NCBI GenBank assembly: GCA_948566455.1
Contig: CAOYQO010000013.1
Coordinates: 28,966-92,965, forward strand
Reading direction: 5' to 3'
Source: an uncultured Phocaeicola sp.
GTDB taxonomy: Bacteria; Bacteroidota; Bacteroidia; Bacteroidales; Bacteroidaceae
Length of the DNA: 64,000 nucleotides
How positions within the stretch are numbered: position 1 is the stretch's first letter; each line of letters starts with the position of its first letter. The position numbers and the translations under genes are program-made. The notes beneath the pieces were generated by a model. That model did not search any database. It saw only the letters and a program-made list of their open reading frames with translations, and was not told where the DNA came from. Positions 1 to 8,473 of this stretch are shown one piece after another.

Positions 1-164
1 TTTATTTGCAGCAATGGGAGTAATGTACATGCCACTGTTCCCATCAACAGTAAATAACGGTTCGTACGAAACAGCGTATCTTTCCTGAAAAATAATCTGA
101 ACAGAAAGTACAGGATTGTCAGACATAAGGTAGCCTCAAATATATAAAACAAGATAGTTCCCAT
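1..164 (-). CDS. BlaR1/MecR1-type M56 sensor-transducer, N-terminal part (cut by window edge)
   Basis: Only the first 54 codons are inside the window. They begin MGTILFYIFEATLCLTILY and encode a first transmembrane helix, a basic loop (RLFFRKD) and the start of a second helix. This is the usual N-terminus of M56-family membrane metallopeptidases of Bacteroidales, which sense a signal and inactivate BlaI. The ATG lies about 30 bp downstream of the blaI stop on the same strand, so the two form the standard blaI-blaR1 operon. The HExxH zinc motif would be outside the window, so activity cannot be judged. The signal sensed is unknown; Bacteroides carry several such pairs not linked to beta-lactamases. 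Confidence 0.75.
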   Translation of the reverse strand, partial: MGTILFYIFEATLCLTILYFLFRLFFRKDTLFRTNRYLLLMGTVACTLLPLLQI

Positions 165-195
165 GATATTTTTATTTACTGGGTATGATTCTATT

Positions 196-564
196 TTATC
201 TGCTCGACTTTTTACTTTCTATTTCCGCGATCAACGCTTTTAACTCGTCTACCGACATACCTTCTTCTTCAATAAATGCAGATACGACATTGGTATAAGA
301 GTTATTATAGTATTGAGCCACCACATCATTCAGTGCAGAACGCTTATATTCTTTGTCGGAAACAACCGCATAATACTGATACGTATTACCATAAGCCCTG
401 TATTTCACAAATCCTTTGTCCTCCAGCCCTCTCACCAAGGTAGATACGGTATTATAATGTGGTTTAGGCTCCTCATAAAAGGCCAACAATTCACGAACAA
501 ACATCGGACCATGTTCCCAGAACATTTGCATGATCTCTTCTTCTTTGGCAGTTAATCGTTTCAT
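196..564 (-). CDS. BlaI/MecI/CopY-family transcriptional repressor
   Basis: A 122-residue winged-helix repressor of the penicillinase-repressor family, of the usual length for the family. The N-terminal winged helix (about residues 1-75) contains LTAKEEEIMQMFWEHGP and NTVSTLVRGLEDKGFV; the C-terminal part is the dimerisation region. I chose the internal ATG (MKRLTAKEEE) rather than the upstream ATG at 621. A -7 box (TATCTTTG on the minus strand) lies at 596-603, so the upstream ATG would be outside the transcript. It is followed directly by the BlaR1-type gene. The operator-like sites upstream suggest autoregulation. Family assignment is firm; the regulated function is unknown. Confidence 0.9.
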   Translation of the reverse strand: MKRLTAKEEEIMQMFWEHGPMFVRELLAFYEEPKPHYNTVSTLVRGLEDKGFVKYRAYGNTYQYYAVVSDKEYKRSALNDVVAQYYNNSYTNVVSAFIEEEGMSVDELKALIAEIESKKSSR

Positions 565-595
565 AATCTTTTCAAGTTTACTTGGGTGAATGGCA

Positions 596-681
596 CAAAG
601 ATAGGAATTAGTTTTAAACAAACAACTAATTCTATTAGTTATTCAACTAATATAAGAAGTAGTTTAACTAATATTATTAGT
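596..681 (-). promoter_or_regulatory. blaI promoter with three evenly spaced operator-like sites
   Basis: The minus strand has TATCTTTG at 596-603, a Bacteroides -7 box (TAnnTTTG). Upstream lie ACTAAT-TCT-ATTAGT (625-639, perfect dyad), ACTAAT-ATA-AGAAGT (646-660, imperfect) and ACTAAT-ATT-ATTAGT (667-681, perfect dyad). The site starts are exactly 21 bp apart, two helical turns. The first site touches the expected -33 position, so BlaI binding there should block transcription. That BlaI is the ligand is inferred from position and autoregulation in this family. Confidence 0.7.
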
Positions 682-706
682 AGATAGTCAATACACATTA
701 TTATAT

Positions 707-776
707 ATGCGGATCAAGAGTTGAATCCTGTTCATTATTGCAGGATTATGAACACAATCCCACTCCTGATCCGCAT
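707..776. repeat. Long inverted repeat (nested hairpin)
   Basis: The outer arms are ATGCGGATCAAGAGT (707-721) and ACTCCTGATCCGCAT (762-776), complementary over 15 bp with one mismatch. Inside is a second pair, AATCCTG (724-730) and CAGGATT (741-747). There is no clear T-run on either side, so it is a stable hairpin or cruciform rather than a plain terminator. Confidence 0.7.
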
Positions 777-870
777 AAATAATATTAAGTTTCAGAGGTT
801 AAGCCGCCGCATCGCCACTTTTATCCCTTTTCGCTGCGACGGTTAAGGAAAATTGTAGTAGGTACTTATT

Positions 871-960
871 CTTTCCACCATGGAGAAAGTTGCTTTCCAT
901 CACGGGGAAACTTTCTTTCCACCATGGTGGAAAGAAAGAAACTCCACGGTGGAAAGAATA
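871..960. repeat. Cluster of palindromic TTTCCACCATGG-type repeats
   Basis: A perfect 28-bp palindrome occupies 911-938 (core TTTCCACCATGGTGGAAA, with CTTT outer flanks). On both sides lie degenerate copies: CTTTCCACCATGGAGAAAG (873-891), CTTTCCATCACGGGGAAA just after it, and CTCCACGGTGGAAAG (942-956). Together they make about 90 bp of repeated half-sites in both orientations. No coding frame explains them. They could be a protein-binding array or a Bacteroides intergenic repeat family. Confidence 0.75.
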
Positions 961-1282
961 AACGTTCGGATGGAAAAGCCTAACCGTTGGAAGGAAAAAA
1001 GCATAGGAATGCCTAAGAAAAGAATTAGCTATTGCATTTAGTTCATTACTTATCTCTAATGAGATAATTTATTTAGCTCAACAGCGGATGGAGTGAATTT
1101 CACTTTCAATCGATGTTAATTATGAATCAGTTACGAGCTACGGGCTACAAGTACCTTTCTGAACAGAACGCAGCTACTTTATCACCCTATCACCTTAACA
1201 CTCTCTTATTCCTTCTGCACCGATCAAATTCAACTCCTGATTCACATGATATATAGAAAAAGAGAATATGTCATACTCTTAT

Positions 1283-2602
1283 TTATACTTTCTTTTTCTT
1301 CGGCAATACTTGATTCAGCACCACATATCCGAGTATTCCGGCAATAATAGTACCACACAATACACCGAATTTAGCCTGATTCAGCAATTCCGGATAAGCA
1401 CCGGAAAAAGAAAGATTAGCTATAAACAATGACACTGTAAACCCAATGCCCCCCAACAGCGAAACTCCTGCAATATTCTTCCAGTTCATACCTTCAGGCA
1501 TTCGGGTAAGTCCACTTTTGATAGTCAGCCAGGTGAAAAGGTAAATCCCCAGAAACTTGCCAATAAGAAGCCCCATGCCAACAGCAAGACTCACATTCCC
1601 TATAACTTCTCCACTACCGCCAAGAACCACTCCCGCATTAGCAAAGGCAAATAAAGGAAGAATAACAAAATTCACAACCCCATGCAGATTATCCTCCAAA
1701 GATTGTAAAGGGCTTATCACGCGATCCGAAGCTCGCTCCACTTGCTTCAATGTAGCAATCTGCTCATTCGTCAATACTATATTATCAGACTGCACGATCG
1801 GGAAAGAACTGACAATAGCCCGGATACGCCGGATATATTTACCTGCATCCAATCGCGGACGGGCAGGTATAACAAATGCAAGTATCACACCGGATATTGT
1901 ACTGTGAATACCGGATTGCAAGAATAAATACCAGATAATAATGCCAAAGAAAAGAAAGAATATCTTCTGCGTCATACCAAACTTGCCCATATAATACAAA
2001 AAGATATAAAGGATGGCAGCCACAATCAAATAACCGTAAGCAACTTCAGAACTATAAAAAATGGCAATCACCAGAATACCACCAATATCATCTACTACAG
2101 CAAAGGCAGTCAGGAAAATCTTCAAGCTCAATGGTACGCGCTTACCCAACAAACTAAGCACTCCTAAGGAAAAAGCAATATCCGTAGCCATAGGAATAGC
2201 CATACCTTGTGTTTCAGGAGTATCAGGAGTTACTAGAAGAAAATAAGCTACAACCGGAAGTATCATTCCCCCGCATGCTGCAATAAATGGTAGAATAGCC
2301 TTTCGAAAAGAAGACAATTCGCCAACCAGTAATTCACGTTTTATCTCTAATCCTACAGCCAGAAAGAAAATCGTCATCAAGCAATCATTGATAAACTCAA
2401 TCATCGTAAGATTATGACCGCCATGCGAAAGCAGGTTAAAATCGCCTATACGCAAATGCAACTCTTGCGACAGGAAACTCTGATACACAGGAGCTAATGA
2501 AGAATTGGCAACAATAGCTGCCAAAATAGCCGTCAGGAATAATAAAATACTCGCCACTACATTCAGCGCCGAAAAGTTTTTCACAGTACGTAGAATAATC
2601 AT
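1283..2602 (-). CDS. nhaA: Na+/H+ antiporter NhaA
   Basis: A 439-residue inner-membrane protein that exports Na+ (or Li+) in exchange for H+, keeping pH and sodium balance. Hallmarks of NhaA are visible: GLEIKREL in the early part, ATDIAFSLGVLSLLGKRVP near residue 139, and the paired aspartates of the ion site in FAVVDDIGG (residues 171-172). It has about 12 hydrophobic segments and a slightly extended central loop. It lies 48 bp downstream of a second antiporter gene on the same strand and is probably co-transcribed with it. The start at MIILRTVKNF places the first membrane helix normally. Confidence 0.95.
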   Translation of the reverse strand: MIILRTVKNFSALNVVASILLFLTAILAAIVANSSLAPVYQSFLSQELHLRIGDFNLLSHGGHNLTMIEFINDCLMTIFFLAVGLEIKRELLVGELSSFRKAILPFIAACGGMILPVVAYFLLVTPDTPETQGMAIPMATDIAFSLGVLSLLGKRVPLSLKIFLTAFAVVDDIGGILVIAIFYSSEVAYGYLIVAAILYIFLYYMGKFGMTQKIFFLFFGIIIWYLFLQSGIHSTISGVILAFVIPARPRLDAGKYIRRIRAIVSSFPIVQSDNIVLTNEQIATLKQVERASDRVISPLQSLEDNLHGVVNFVILPLFAFANAGVVLGGSGEVIGNVSLAVGMGLLIGKFLGIYLFTWLTIKSGLTRMPEGMNWKNIAGVSLLGGIGFTVSLFIANLSFSGAYPELLNQAKFGVLCGTIIAGILGYVVLNQVLPKKKKV

Positions 2603-2650
2603 ATGTTCGATTTAAGTATTACATTTTCAAAGGAATGTGCTATTAATGAG

Positions 2651-3826
2651 CTATTCCTGATAGCTCATTAATGCCAGTTTTTTAACCCAAAGCACAAATA
2701 TACCTGTTAATATTAAATTTAACACAATAGTAAGTACAGAAATTACTAATGCCGGCCCCCCCAGATTGTAACCCAACGCAATAAAAATAACTCCTGCCCC
2801 TACCTCACCACGCGTAAACATACCTATGGAAAGTGCCAGACGTTCGCTCAATTTACGGTCGCGATAGAAGAATACCGGAAACAACTTACCGACATTGGAA
2901 AGTAACGATACAATAACCACATGTACAATAATCAGTGCCCAAGGCATCATTTCCTGTGAACCTGTTATAGAGGCTAGCCCCATATCACCAGAGAGACTGA
3001 TTCCCTGAAGCGGAGGCATACTCATACCTACCAGGAACATAAAGATAAATGAAATTCCTGTCGAAGCTTTACGTTCCCAAGCCGTATCAATATCCTTATG
3101 CTTCATGACCATACCCAGGACGAATGCCGGAAGCAACACCTCGATATGAATGCTGGCATCTTCGCCATATAAGTTCTTCGTAATAAGATAAAGCGATTGA
3201 GTGGCAGCAAACACCAGAACGGAATAAAACAGAATGGCTTTCCAATCCTGCCTCATATTATATTTACTCAGTTTCTTCCAACCGAAAGAAAGCAACAGAA
3301 AGACGATAAGGATAATAACCAACAACTGCCAGCGCGGTCCGATCATCATTATTTGCAAAGGAATCATTAAAAGGATGGTATCCAGATCATCAAAGATAGC
3401 CAGCACCTGAATCTTCTTGTAGATCCAACTGGACTTTAGTCCGATAGCCGCCAACATAGTAAATAATATACCTGCGGAAGTAGGAGCCGCAAAACGGCTC
3501 AGCAACAAGTTTTCTTTCCATGCCTCCCAACTATTCCAGTATTCCGGCGGAAGTAAAACGAAAATATAATAAATAGCAATCAGAAACCAAGGCATGGCTG
3601 CTGTAGCCATTGCGACAAAATAATCTTTTGCGTATGTTTGCCATCGGGACTTGTCCACTTCGAACTCACGTCCCACATTAATCATAATGAATCCCAGACA
3701 AATATACAACAACACATTAGATACGGTTTTCACCGTACTATAATCACTTCCTGACCATGCAGGCAGATACTGCGCTATAAAGAGACCTACCACCAAGAAG
3801 GCCGAAAACGATAGAACTTTTCTCAT
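2651..3826 (-). CDS. CPA-superfamily sodium:proton antiporter
   Basis: A 391-residue polytopic membrane protein with about 11-12 hydrophobic segments, of the Na+/H+ exchanger type (PF00999-like). An acidic motif inside a membrane segment, FDDLDT at about residues 143-148, is consistent with a cation-binding site as in NhaA/CPA2 carriers. A conserved MFTRGEVGAGVIFIALGYN stretch is found near the C-terminus. It is upstream of nhaA in what looks like a two-gene operon of sodium/pH homeostasis. The ion specificity (Na+ or K+) cannot be read from the sequence. It is not NhaA, NhaB or NhaD by motif. Confidence 0.8.
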   Translation of the reverse strand: MRKVLSFSAFLVVGLFIAQYLPAWSGSDYSTVKTVSNVLLYICLGFIMINVGREFEVDKSRWQTYAKDYFVAMATAAMPWFLIAIYYIFVLLPPEYWNSWEAWKENLLLSRFAAPTSAGILFTMLAAIGLKSSWIYKKIQVLAIFDDLDTILLMIPLQIMMIGPRWQLLVIILIVFLLLSFGWKKLSKYNMRQDWKAILFYSVLVFAATQSLYLITKNLYGEDASIHIEVLLPAFVLGMVMKHKDIDTAWERKASTGISFIFMFLVGMSMPPLQGISLSGDMGLASITGSQEMMPWALIIVHVVIVSLLSNVGKLFPVFFYRDRKLSERLALSIGMFTRGEVGAGVIFIALGYNLGGPALVISVLTIVLNLILTGIFVLWVKKLALMSYQE

Positions 3827-3855
3827 TTATTATTAGTTAGAATTTTCAAAACAAA

Positions 3856-3896
3856 GGGGATTGCCAAGACAGTCCTACAGAAAGAGAACAATCCCC
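3856..3896 (-). terminator. Probable terminator after lepA
   Basis: GGGGATTG (3856-3863) pairs perfectly with CAATCCCC (3889-3896). Read on the minus strand the hairpin is followed by CCCTTTGTTTTG, a T-rich tail. It lies between the lepA stop and the antiporter start, so it would separate the two. Confidence 0.5.
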
Positions 3897-3931
3897 AGAC
3901 TAATATGAATCTGCTTTTATGATTTTTTATA

Positions 3932-5716
3932 TTAATCTAATTTCAACACCGCAAGGAACGCTTTCTGTGGCACTTCCACATTACCAATCTGCTTCATACG
4001 TTTCTTTCCTCTCTTCTGCTTTTCCAACAGCTTTCTCTTACGACTGACGTCACCACCATAACATTTCGCCGTAACATCTTTGCGTACTGCCTTAATCGTC
4101 TCACGAGAAATGATTTTAGCTCCGATAGCCGCTTGGATAGCAATATCAAACTGCTGTCTCGGGATCAGGTCTTTCAGCTTCTCGCACATGCGGCGTCCCA
4201 AATCATACGCATTGTCGAAATGTGTTAGTGTTGAAAGGGCATCCACCGGCTCGCCATTCAGCAAGATGTCCAGTTTTACCAACTTGGACGGACGGAAACC
4301 ACTGGCATGGTAATCAAAAGAGGCATATCCTTTCGAAATACTTTTCAGTTTATCATAAAAGTCAATCACTATTTCTCCCAAAGGCATGTCGTAATAGATC
4401 TCCACACGATTACCGGAAATATATTCCTGCTTCACCAGTTCACCACGTTTACCCAGACACAAGGTCATGATAGGACCGATATAATCTGTGGTTGTGATAA
4501 CGGAAGCACGGATATAAGGCTCCTCAATATGGTCGATCAAAGTAGGATCGGGCATACTTCCAGGGTTATGCACCTCTGTCATATGACCTTGTTTATCGTA
4601 AATATTATAAGAAACGTTCGGCACAGTGGTTATCACATTCATGTCAAATTCACGGTCAAGTCGCTCCTGCACAATCTCCATGTGCAACAGTCCCAGGAAT
4701 CCGCAACGGAATCCGAAGCCCAACGCCAACGAGGATTCAGGCTGGAAAGTCAGTGATGCATCGTTCAATTGCAGTTTTTCCAAAGAGGAACGCAAGTCTT
4801 CAAAGTCTTCCGCTTCAATAGGATATACACCGGCAAAAACCATCGGCTTCACTTCCTCGAAACCTGCAATAGCTTCTTTACATGGGCGGGCAATGTGAGT
4901 AATCGTATCTCCCACCTTTACCTCTTTAGAGGTTTTAATACCGGAAATAATGTATCCCACGTCACCAGTACGCAGTTCCTGACGTGCCACCATTTCCATC
5001 TTGAGCACACCGATTTCATCAGCATCATATTCTTTACCGGTATTGAAGAATTTCACCTTATCTCCCTTACGGATCACACCGTTTACTATCTTGAAGTAAG
5101 CAATGATACCACGGAAAGAATTGAATACAGAGTCAAAAATCAAAGCCTGCAACGGTGCTTCCTCATCACCTTCGGGATGAGGAATACGCTCGATAACCGC
5201 AGCCAGAATTTCTTCTACCCCCATACCCGTCTTACCGGAAGCACGGATTATCTCACTGCGCTTGCAGCCAAGCAACTCTACGATTTCATCCTCTACCTCT
5301 TCAGGCATGGCACTCGCCATATCGCACTTATTGATGACCGGAATAATTTCCAGATCATGCTCAATTGCCATATAAAGATTGGAGATTGTTTGTGCCTGTA
5401 CACCCTGCGAAGCGTCTACAATCAGCAATGCACCTTCACAAGCGGCAATAGAACGGGAAACTTCATACGAAAAGTCTACGTGCCCCGGAGTATCAATCAG
5501 ATTCAGAATATACTTTTCACCCTTGTACGTATACTCCATCTGAATGGCATGGCTCTTAATGGTGATACCTCTCTCTTTTTCCAGATCCATATCATCCAGC
5601 ATCTGTCCTCCGGTCACCTGTATGGTGTTGGTATATTCAAGCAGACGGTCAGCTAAAGTAGACTTACCATGATCAATGTGGGCAATAATGCAAAAGTTAC
5701 GTATCTTATTCTTCAT
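3932..5716 (-). CDS. lepA: Elongation factor 4 (LepA), ribosome back-translocating GTPase
   Basis: A 594-residue translational GTPase of full family length. The G domain has AHIDHGKST (12-20), DTPGH (75-79) and NKCD (129-132). It is followed by the EF-G-like domains II, III and V and the LepA-specific C-terminal domain with the conserved basic stretch KRKLLEKQKRGKKRM. LepA acts on stalled or mistranslocated ribosomes and in 30S biogenesis. It stands alone, with its own -7 box at 5746-5753 and a hairpin downstream. Assignment is certain. Confidence 0.98.
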   Translation of the reverse strand: MKNKIRNFCIIAHIDHGKSTLADRLLEYTNTIQVTGGQMLDDMDLEKERGITIKSHAIQMEYTYKGEKYILNLIDTPGHVDFSYEVSRSIAACEGALLIVDASQGVQAQTISNLYMAIEHDLEIIPVINKCDMASAMPEEVEDEIVELLGCKRSEIIRASGKTGMGVEEILAAVIERIPHPEGDEEAPLQALIFDSVFNSFRGIIAYFKIVNGVIRKGDKVKFFNTGKEYDADEIGVLKMEMVARQELRTGDVGYIISGIKTSKEVKVGDTITHIARPCKEAIAGFEEVKPMVFAGVYPIEAEDFEDLRSSLEKLQLNDASLTFQPESSLALGFGFRCGFLGLLHMEIVQERLDREFDMNVITTVPNVSYNIYDKQGHMTEVHNPGSMPDPTLIDHIEEPYIRASVITTTDYIGPIMTLCLGKRGELVKQEYISGNRVEIYYDMPLGEIVIDFYDKLKSISKGYASFDYHASGFRPSKLVKLDILLNGEPVDALSTLTHFDNAYDLGRRMCEKLKDLIPRQQFDIAIQAAIGAKIISRETIKAVRKDVTAKCYGGDVSRKRKLLEKQKRGKKRMKQIGNVEVPQKAFLAVLKLD

Positions 5717-5745
5717 CTTCTATAATTATCTATTAAATGCGGGCG

Positions 5746-5753
5746 CAAAGATA
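5746..5753 (-). promoter_or_regulatory. lepA promoter -7 box
   Basis: The minus strand reads TATCTTTG, matching TAnnTTTG, 29 bp before the lepA ATG. The -33 position 19 bp upstream reads TTTC, one base off TTTG. Confidence 0.55.
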
Positions 5754-5878
5754 ATGAAAAAGATGAGGTTTTGAAAGTGATTTATTCAATATCCGAAGTT
5801 GTAAATGTCTATATATCCCAGAACTATTCCATCATTCTACTGTTATGTATGGACAATAACCTAAACCATATAACTGAA

Positions 5879-6814
5879 ATGAAAAAATTTGTTATTCTAG
5901 CATTCTCTTTATTATTACTTGCAGGATGTTCCAAAAATGAAATAATCATTTATGAATCATCCCCCGGAACCAATGATCCCGGTAACGAACAAACCTCACA
6001 AAAAGAAGATATACTCATCACATTTTCCGCTTCACTTGAAAGTCGTAAGGTAACCAGATCCATGTCTCCTATGCCCAAAGGATTAGTAAGCCAAATATAT
6101 GCTTTTGAAACGACAGACAAGAATTTTAATGATCCGTTTGCCGAAGGGCTATATTCAACAGTTTCAGCTGGTACATTAACGGGGATGAAAGGATACAAAA
6201 TGTATTTGAGTAACGGCTCTTATAACATGTATGCATTTTCAGAAAATTCTTCTACTTATCCTCCGAGTCTAACCGATGGAATATCGGCTCCGCTAAAGAA
6301 TGGCGTAGATTATTTATGGTGGGAAAATCTGGACCAAGATATCACAGCTTCACAAATTCACATGCCCATTGTTTTTCAGCATATAGCTACTCAGGTCGTA
6401 GTTGACCTGTCAGCAGGTGAAGGATTACAGCTTGACAGTTTAGTATCGGCAACTATTCTTCCGCCTACTCCTGGCGCCAGCCTTGATATAGAAACCGGTA
6501 TTATCGAAGCAACCGACACTTATGACACAACTCCGCTTAATATGGGCAAGAATGGATTTCTCGCACAGGCCATTGTCTTACCAACCCGTGCAACCACCCC
6601 AATGTCAATGACACTAAAAATTCTCGCAGATGGAGAAACCACACCACGTACCTATACCGGAAGTATCCCTATCCCGGGTAAACTGGCCGGTGGATTTTCT
6701 TATGTCTTCAGCGCCATTATAGACGGAAATTCCGTATCGTTCCCCAATGTCAGCATTAAAGACTGGACCGAAGTAGACGAATCAGGCAATCCGATTTATC
6801 CGATACAAAAATAA
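5879..6814 (+). CDS. Fimbrillin-family (Mfa-like) surface lipoprotein
   Basis: 311 residues. I start at the internal ATG because MKKFVILAFSLLLLAGCSK is a textbook lipoprotein signal peptide with the lipobox LAGC and lipidated Cys17; the longer reading frame adds 36 non-signal residues. The mature protein is Ser/Thr/Gly/Pro-rich and beta-strand-like. Features such as FQHIATQVVVDLSAG, NGSYNMYAF and a C-terminal VSIKDWTE are typical of fimbrillin-like (Mfa/FimA-type) proteins of Bacteroidales. These form pilus tips or stay as surface lipoproteins. No usher or partner fimbrial genes are nearby, so it is probably an orphan accessory. It is divergent from lepA and 47 bp upstream of pdxH. Confidence 0.75.
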   Translation: MKKFVILAFSLLLLAGCSKNEIIIYESSPGTNDPGNEQTSQKEDILITFSASLESRKVTRSMSPMPKGLVSQIYAFETTDKNFNDPFAEGLYSTVSAGTLTGMKGYKMYLSNGSYNMYAFSENSSTYPPSLTDGISAPLKNGVDYLWWENLDQDITASQIHMPIVFQHIATQVVVDLSAGEGLQLDSLVSATILPPTPGASLDIETGIIEATDTYDTTPLNMGKNGFLAQAIVLPTRATTPMSMTLKILADGETTPRTYTGSIPIPGKLAGGFSYVFSAIIDGNSVSFPNVSIKDWTEVDESGNPIYPIQK

Positions 6815-6861
6815 GAGGAGATCACTCTTTATTATCAAAATACAACAACAAAATAGAAAAT

Positions 6862-7506
6862 ATGGAAACCCCAATATCTGAAATCAGAAGAGAATACAGC
6901 AAAGGCAAGCTGACACAATGCACTATCCACGACAATCCTTTTGAGCAATTCGTGGAATGGCTAGATGATGCTATCATTCACAAAGAAGATGAACCTACCG
7001 CTATGATAGTAGCAACAGTTTCAGCAGAAGGGTTCCCCTCCACGCGCACCGTTTTGTTGAAAGGGGTAGAAAACAACCAATTTATATTCTTCACTAATTA
7101 CGAAAGCCGAAAGGGAAAACAATTAGCAGGCAATCCATATATTTCCCTTTCTTTCGTATGGCACAAATTGGAAAGACAGGTACACATTGAAGGCAAAGCC
7201 GAAAAATGCCCCGATAAAGTTTCGGATACTTACTTTGCCACCAGGCCATATAAAAGCAAGATAGGTGCAAGAATATCTCCGCAAAGCCAGGTGATAAGCA
7301 GCCGTATGGAGATTATGCGAGCCTTCGTGAAAGAAGTCTTCAAGCTGGCAGGCCGCGATATTAAACGTCCCGATAATTGGGGTGGTTTTGCTGTAACCCC
7401 TACCCGCTTCGAGTTTTGGCAAGGGCGGGAAAGCCGTCTGCACGACCGCATCCAATATATACTTCAGAAAGATGGCAACTGGATACAGGAAAGACTAGCT
7501 CCTTAA
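6862..7506 (+). CDS. pdxH: Pyridoxamine 5'-phosphate oxidase
   Basis: A 214-residue FMN-dependent oxidase that makes pyridoxal 5'-phosphate from pyridoxine- or pyridoxamine-phosphate. Family motifs are present: TVSAEGFPSTRTVLLKG, FFTNYESRKGKQL (FMN/phosphate site), LERQVHIEG, and the C-terminal FEFWQGRESRLHDR. Length is normal for the family. It follows the fimbrillin-like gene by 47 bp on the same strand and ends 30 bp before a strong bidirectional terminator. Confidence 0.97.
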   Translation: METPISEIRREYSKGKLTQCTIHDNPFEQFVEWLDDAIIHKEDEPTAMIVATVSAEGFPSTRTVLLKGVENNQFIFFTNYESRKGKQLAGNPYISLSFVWHKLERQVHIEGKAEKCPDKVSDTYFATRPYKSKIGARISPQSQVISSRMEIMRAFVKEVFKLAGRDIKRPDNWGGFAVTPTRFEFWQGRESRLHDRIQYILQKDGNWIQERLAP

Positions 7507-7535
7507 ACATCCTTCACTGATGAAATATAGTATAT

Positions 7536-7580
7536 AAAAAGAAGCGTTGATAACATATAAATGTATCAACGCTTCTTTTT
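7536..7580. terminator. Bidirectional intrinsic terminator (pdxH / winged-helix gene)
   Basis: A perfect 17-bp stem: arms 7536-7552 (AAAAAGAAGCGTTGATA) and 7564-7580, with an 11-nt loop. It has A-runs on one side and T-runs on the other, so it works in both directions between the convergent pdxH (+) and the small winged-helix gene (-). Confidence 0.9.
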
Positions 7581-7604
7581 ATAAGATAAATGTCAATCTC
7601 TCTC

Positions 7605-7805
7605 TTAAACCAACTTGACAAACAGTTCACCTTCTACTTCCTGAGTAGAGATTTTGTCTTCTCTCAACAACCAGCCAAGACCCAAGAACAAATCTTTGTC
7701 TACCAACTTAGTTGCTTTCTTGATTTGTTTAGCAGTCAAACCTTCAGTCTCATTCAGAGCACTCCAAATTTTTCCTGCAGTTTCACCAGCTTTTTCTTTT
7801 AACAT
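7605..7805 (-). CDS. Small winged-helix protein (DUF2582 type)
   Basis: 66 residues forming a compact winged helix-turn-helix: AGKIWSALNETEGLTAKQIKKA, then the recognition-like helix KDLFLGLGWLLREDKI and a C-terminal wing ending LFVKLV. Proteins of this kind are widespread single-copy small genes in Bacteroidales. The fold suggests nucleic-acid binding, but no target is known. It stands alone, with its 3' end at the shared terminator. An opposite-strand reading frame in the same place has no recognisable content and was rejected. Confidence 0.8.
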   Translation of the reverse strand: MLKEKAGETAGKIWSALNETEGLTAKQIKKATKLVDKDLFLGLGWLLREDKISTQEVEGELFVKLV

Positions 7806-7993
7806 TTTCTTCTTTTTTTTAGTTATACATGCTTTAATCCAACTTCTCTCATTGATGAGGTTCAGATTTTATTTCAGCGGCAAAGATAGTTATATTTATG
7901 TTATATAACACATTATTCTCTGTTTTTTTATGTTATATGTCATAAAAAGAGCATTTTTTCAGCAGGTCAGACCAAAAATATAACCTGTTTATA

Positions 7994-8455
7994 TCAAACA
8001 GACGGTCTGTTTTCAAGATATTCCGCCCAGATACGGGCAGCTTCTTCTACCATCCTGGCACACGGACGTTTAGCATAATATTGTTCGGTACGTTCTTCGG
8101 GGGTAGACACTCCTTCCGGCTTCTTCAGCCCTAATAGTTCAGCACAAATTGTAGAACCGTTCCGTTTCTTAAACTCAGCAGCCAACTCCTGAACTACGGC
8201 ATAATTGGCACCTTTTCCTTCACGATCCTTGGGATCAGTTGCCCCAGTCTCCAGCCCTGCAAGTAAAAACATACCGCATGCGGCTCCACAAGTCTGACGC
8301 ATACGGCCAATACCTCCACCAAAAGAAGCTGCCATACGCGCTGCCTGTTCTTGTGTAAACCCATACATATCAGCAAAAGCAAGTACTACAGACTGGGAAC
8401 AATTATAACCACTTTTAAAAAAATCTACTGCTTTTTCTATTCTTTCTTCAAACAT
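7994..8455 (-). CDS. C-GCAxxG-C-C family putative redox protein
   Basis: 153 residues, cysteine-rich, with the spaced cysteines of this family. These are NCSQSVVLAF near residue 18-27, TCGAACGMFLLAG near 55-67 (a variant of the GCAxxG signature), ICAELLGL near 103, and PCARMVEEAA near 131. A Gly-rich ASFGGGIGRM precedes the central motif. The family is thought to bind a metal cofactor or do redox chemistry, but no member here has a proven reaction. It is 18 bp downstream of the exonuclease III gene and likely shares its transcript. Confidence 0.8.
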   Translation of the reverse strand: MFEERIEKAVDFFKSGYNCSQSVVLAFADMYGFTQEQAARMAASFGGGIGRMRQTCGAACGMFLLAGLETGATDPKDREGKGANYAVVQELAAEFKKRNGSTICAELLGLKKPEGVSTPEERTEQYYAKRPCARMVEEAARIWAEYLENRPSV

Positions 8456-8473
8456 CGTTCCTCCCCCTTCCTC

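Larger units (their letters stand above)
565..1282. other. Long intergenic region between blaI and nhaA
   Basis: 718 bp without a credible gene. It holds the blaI promoter and operators, the inverted repeat at 707-776, and the palindromic TTTCCACCATGG-type repeat cluster at 871-960. From about 980 to 1282 I see only simple AT-rich sequence with short echoes such as ACGAGCTACGGGCTAC, and no terminator or small gene that I can support. Confidence 0.6.

Noticed and set aside
962..971. AAACGTTCGG resembling the ARACGTTCGT inversion core
   Set aside because: Last base differs, no inverted partner within several hundred bases, and no promoter between; not an invertible element.
4769..5656. 295-codon open frame opposite lepA
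   Set aside because: Fully antisense to lepA, low-complexity His/Phe-rich product, no start context or family; a shadow of the conserved coding strand.
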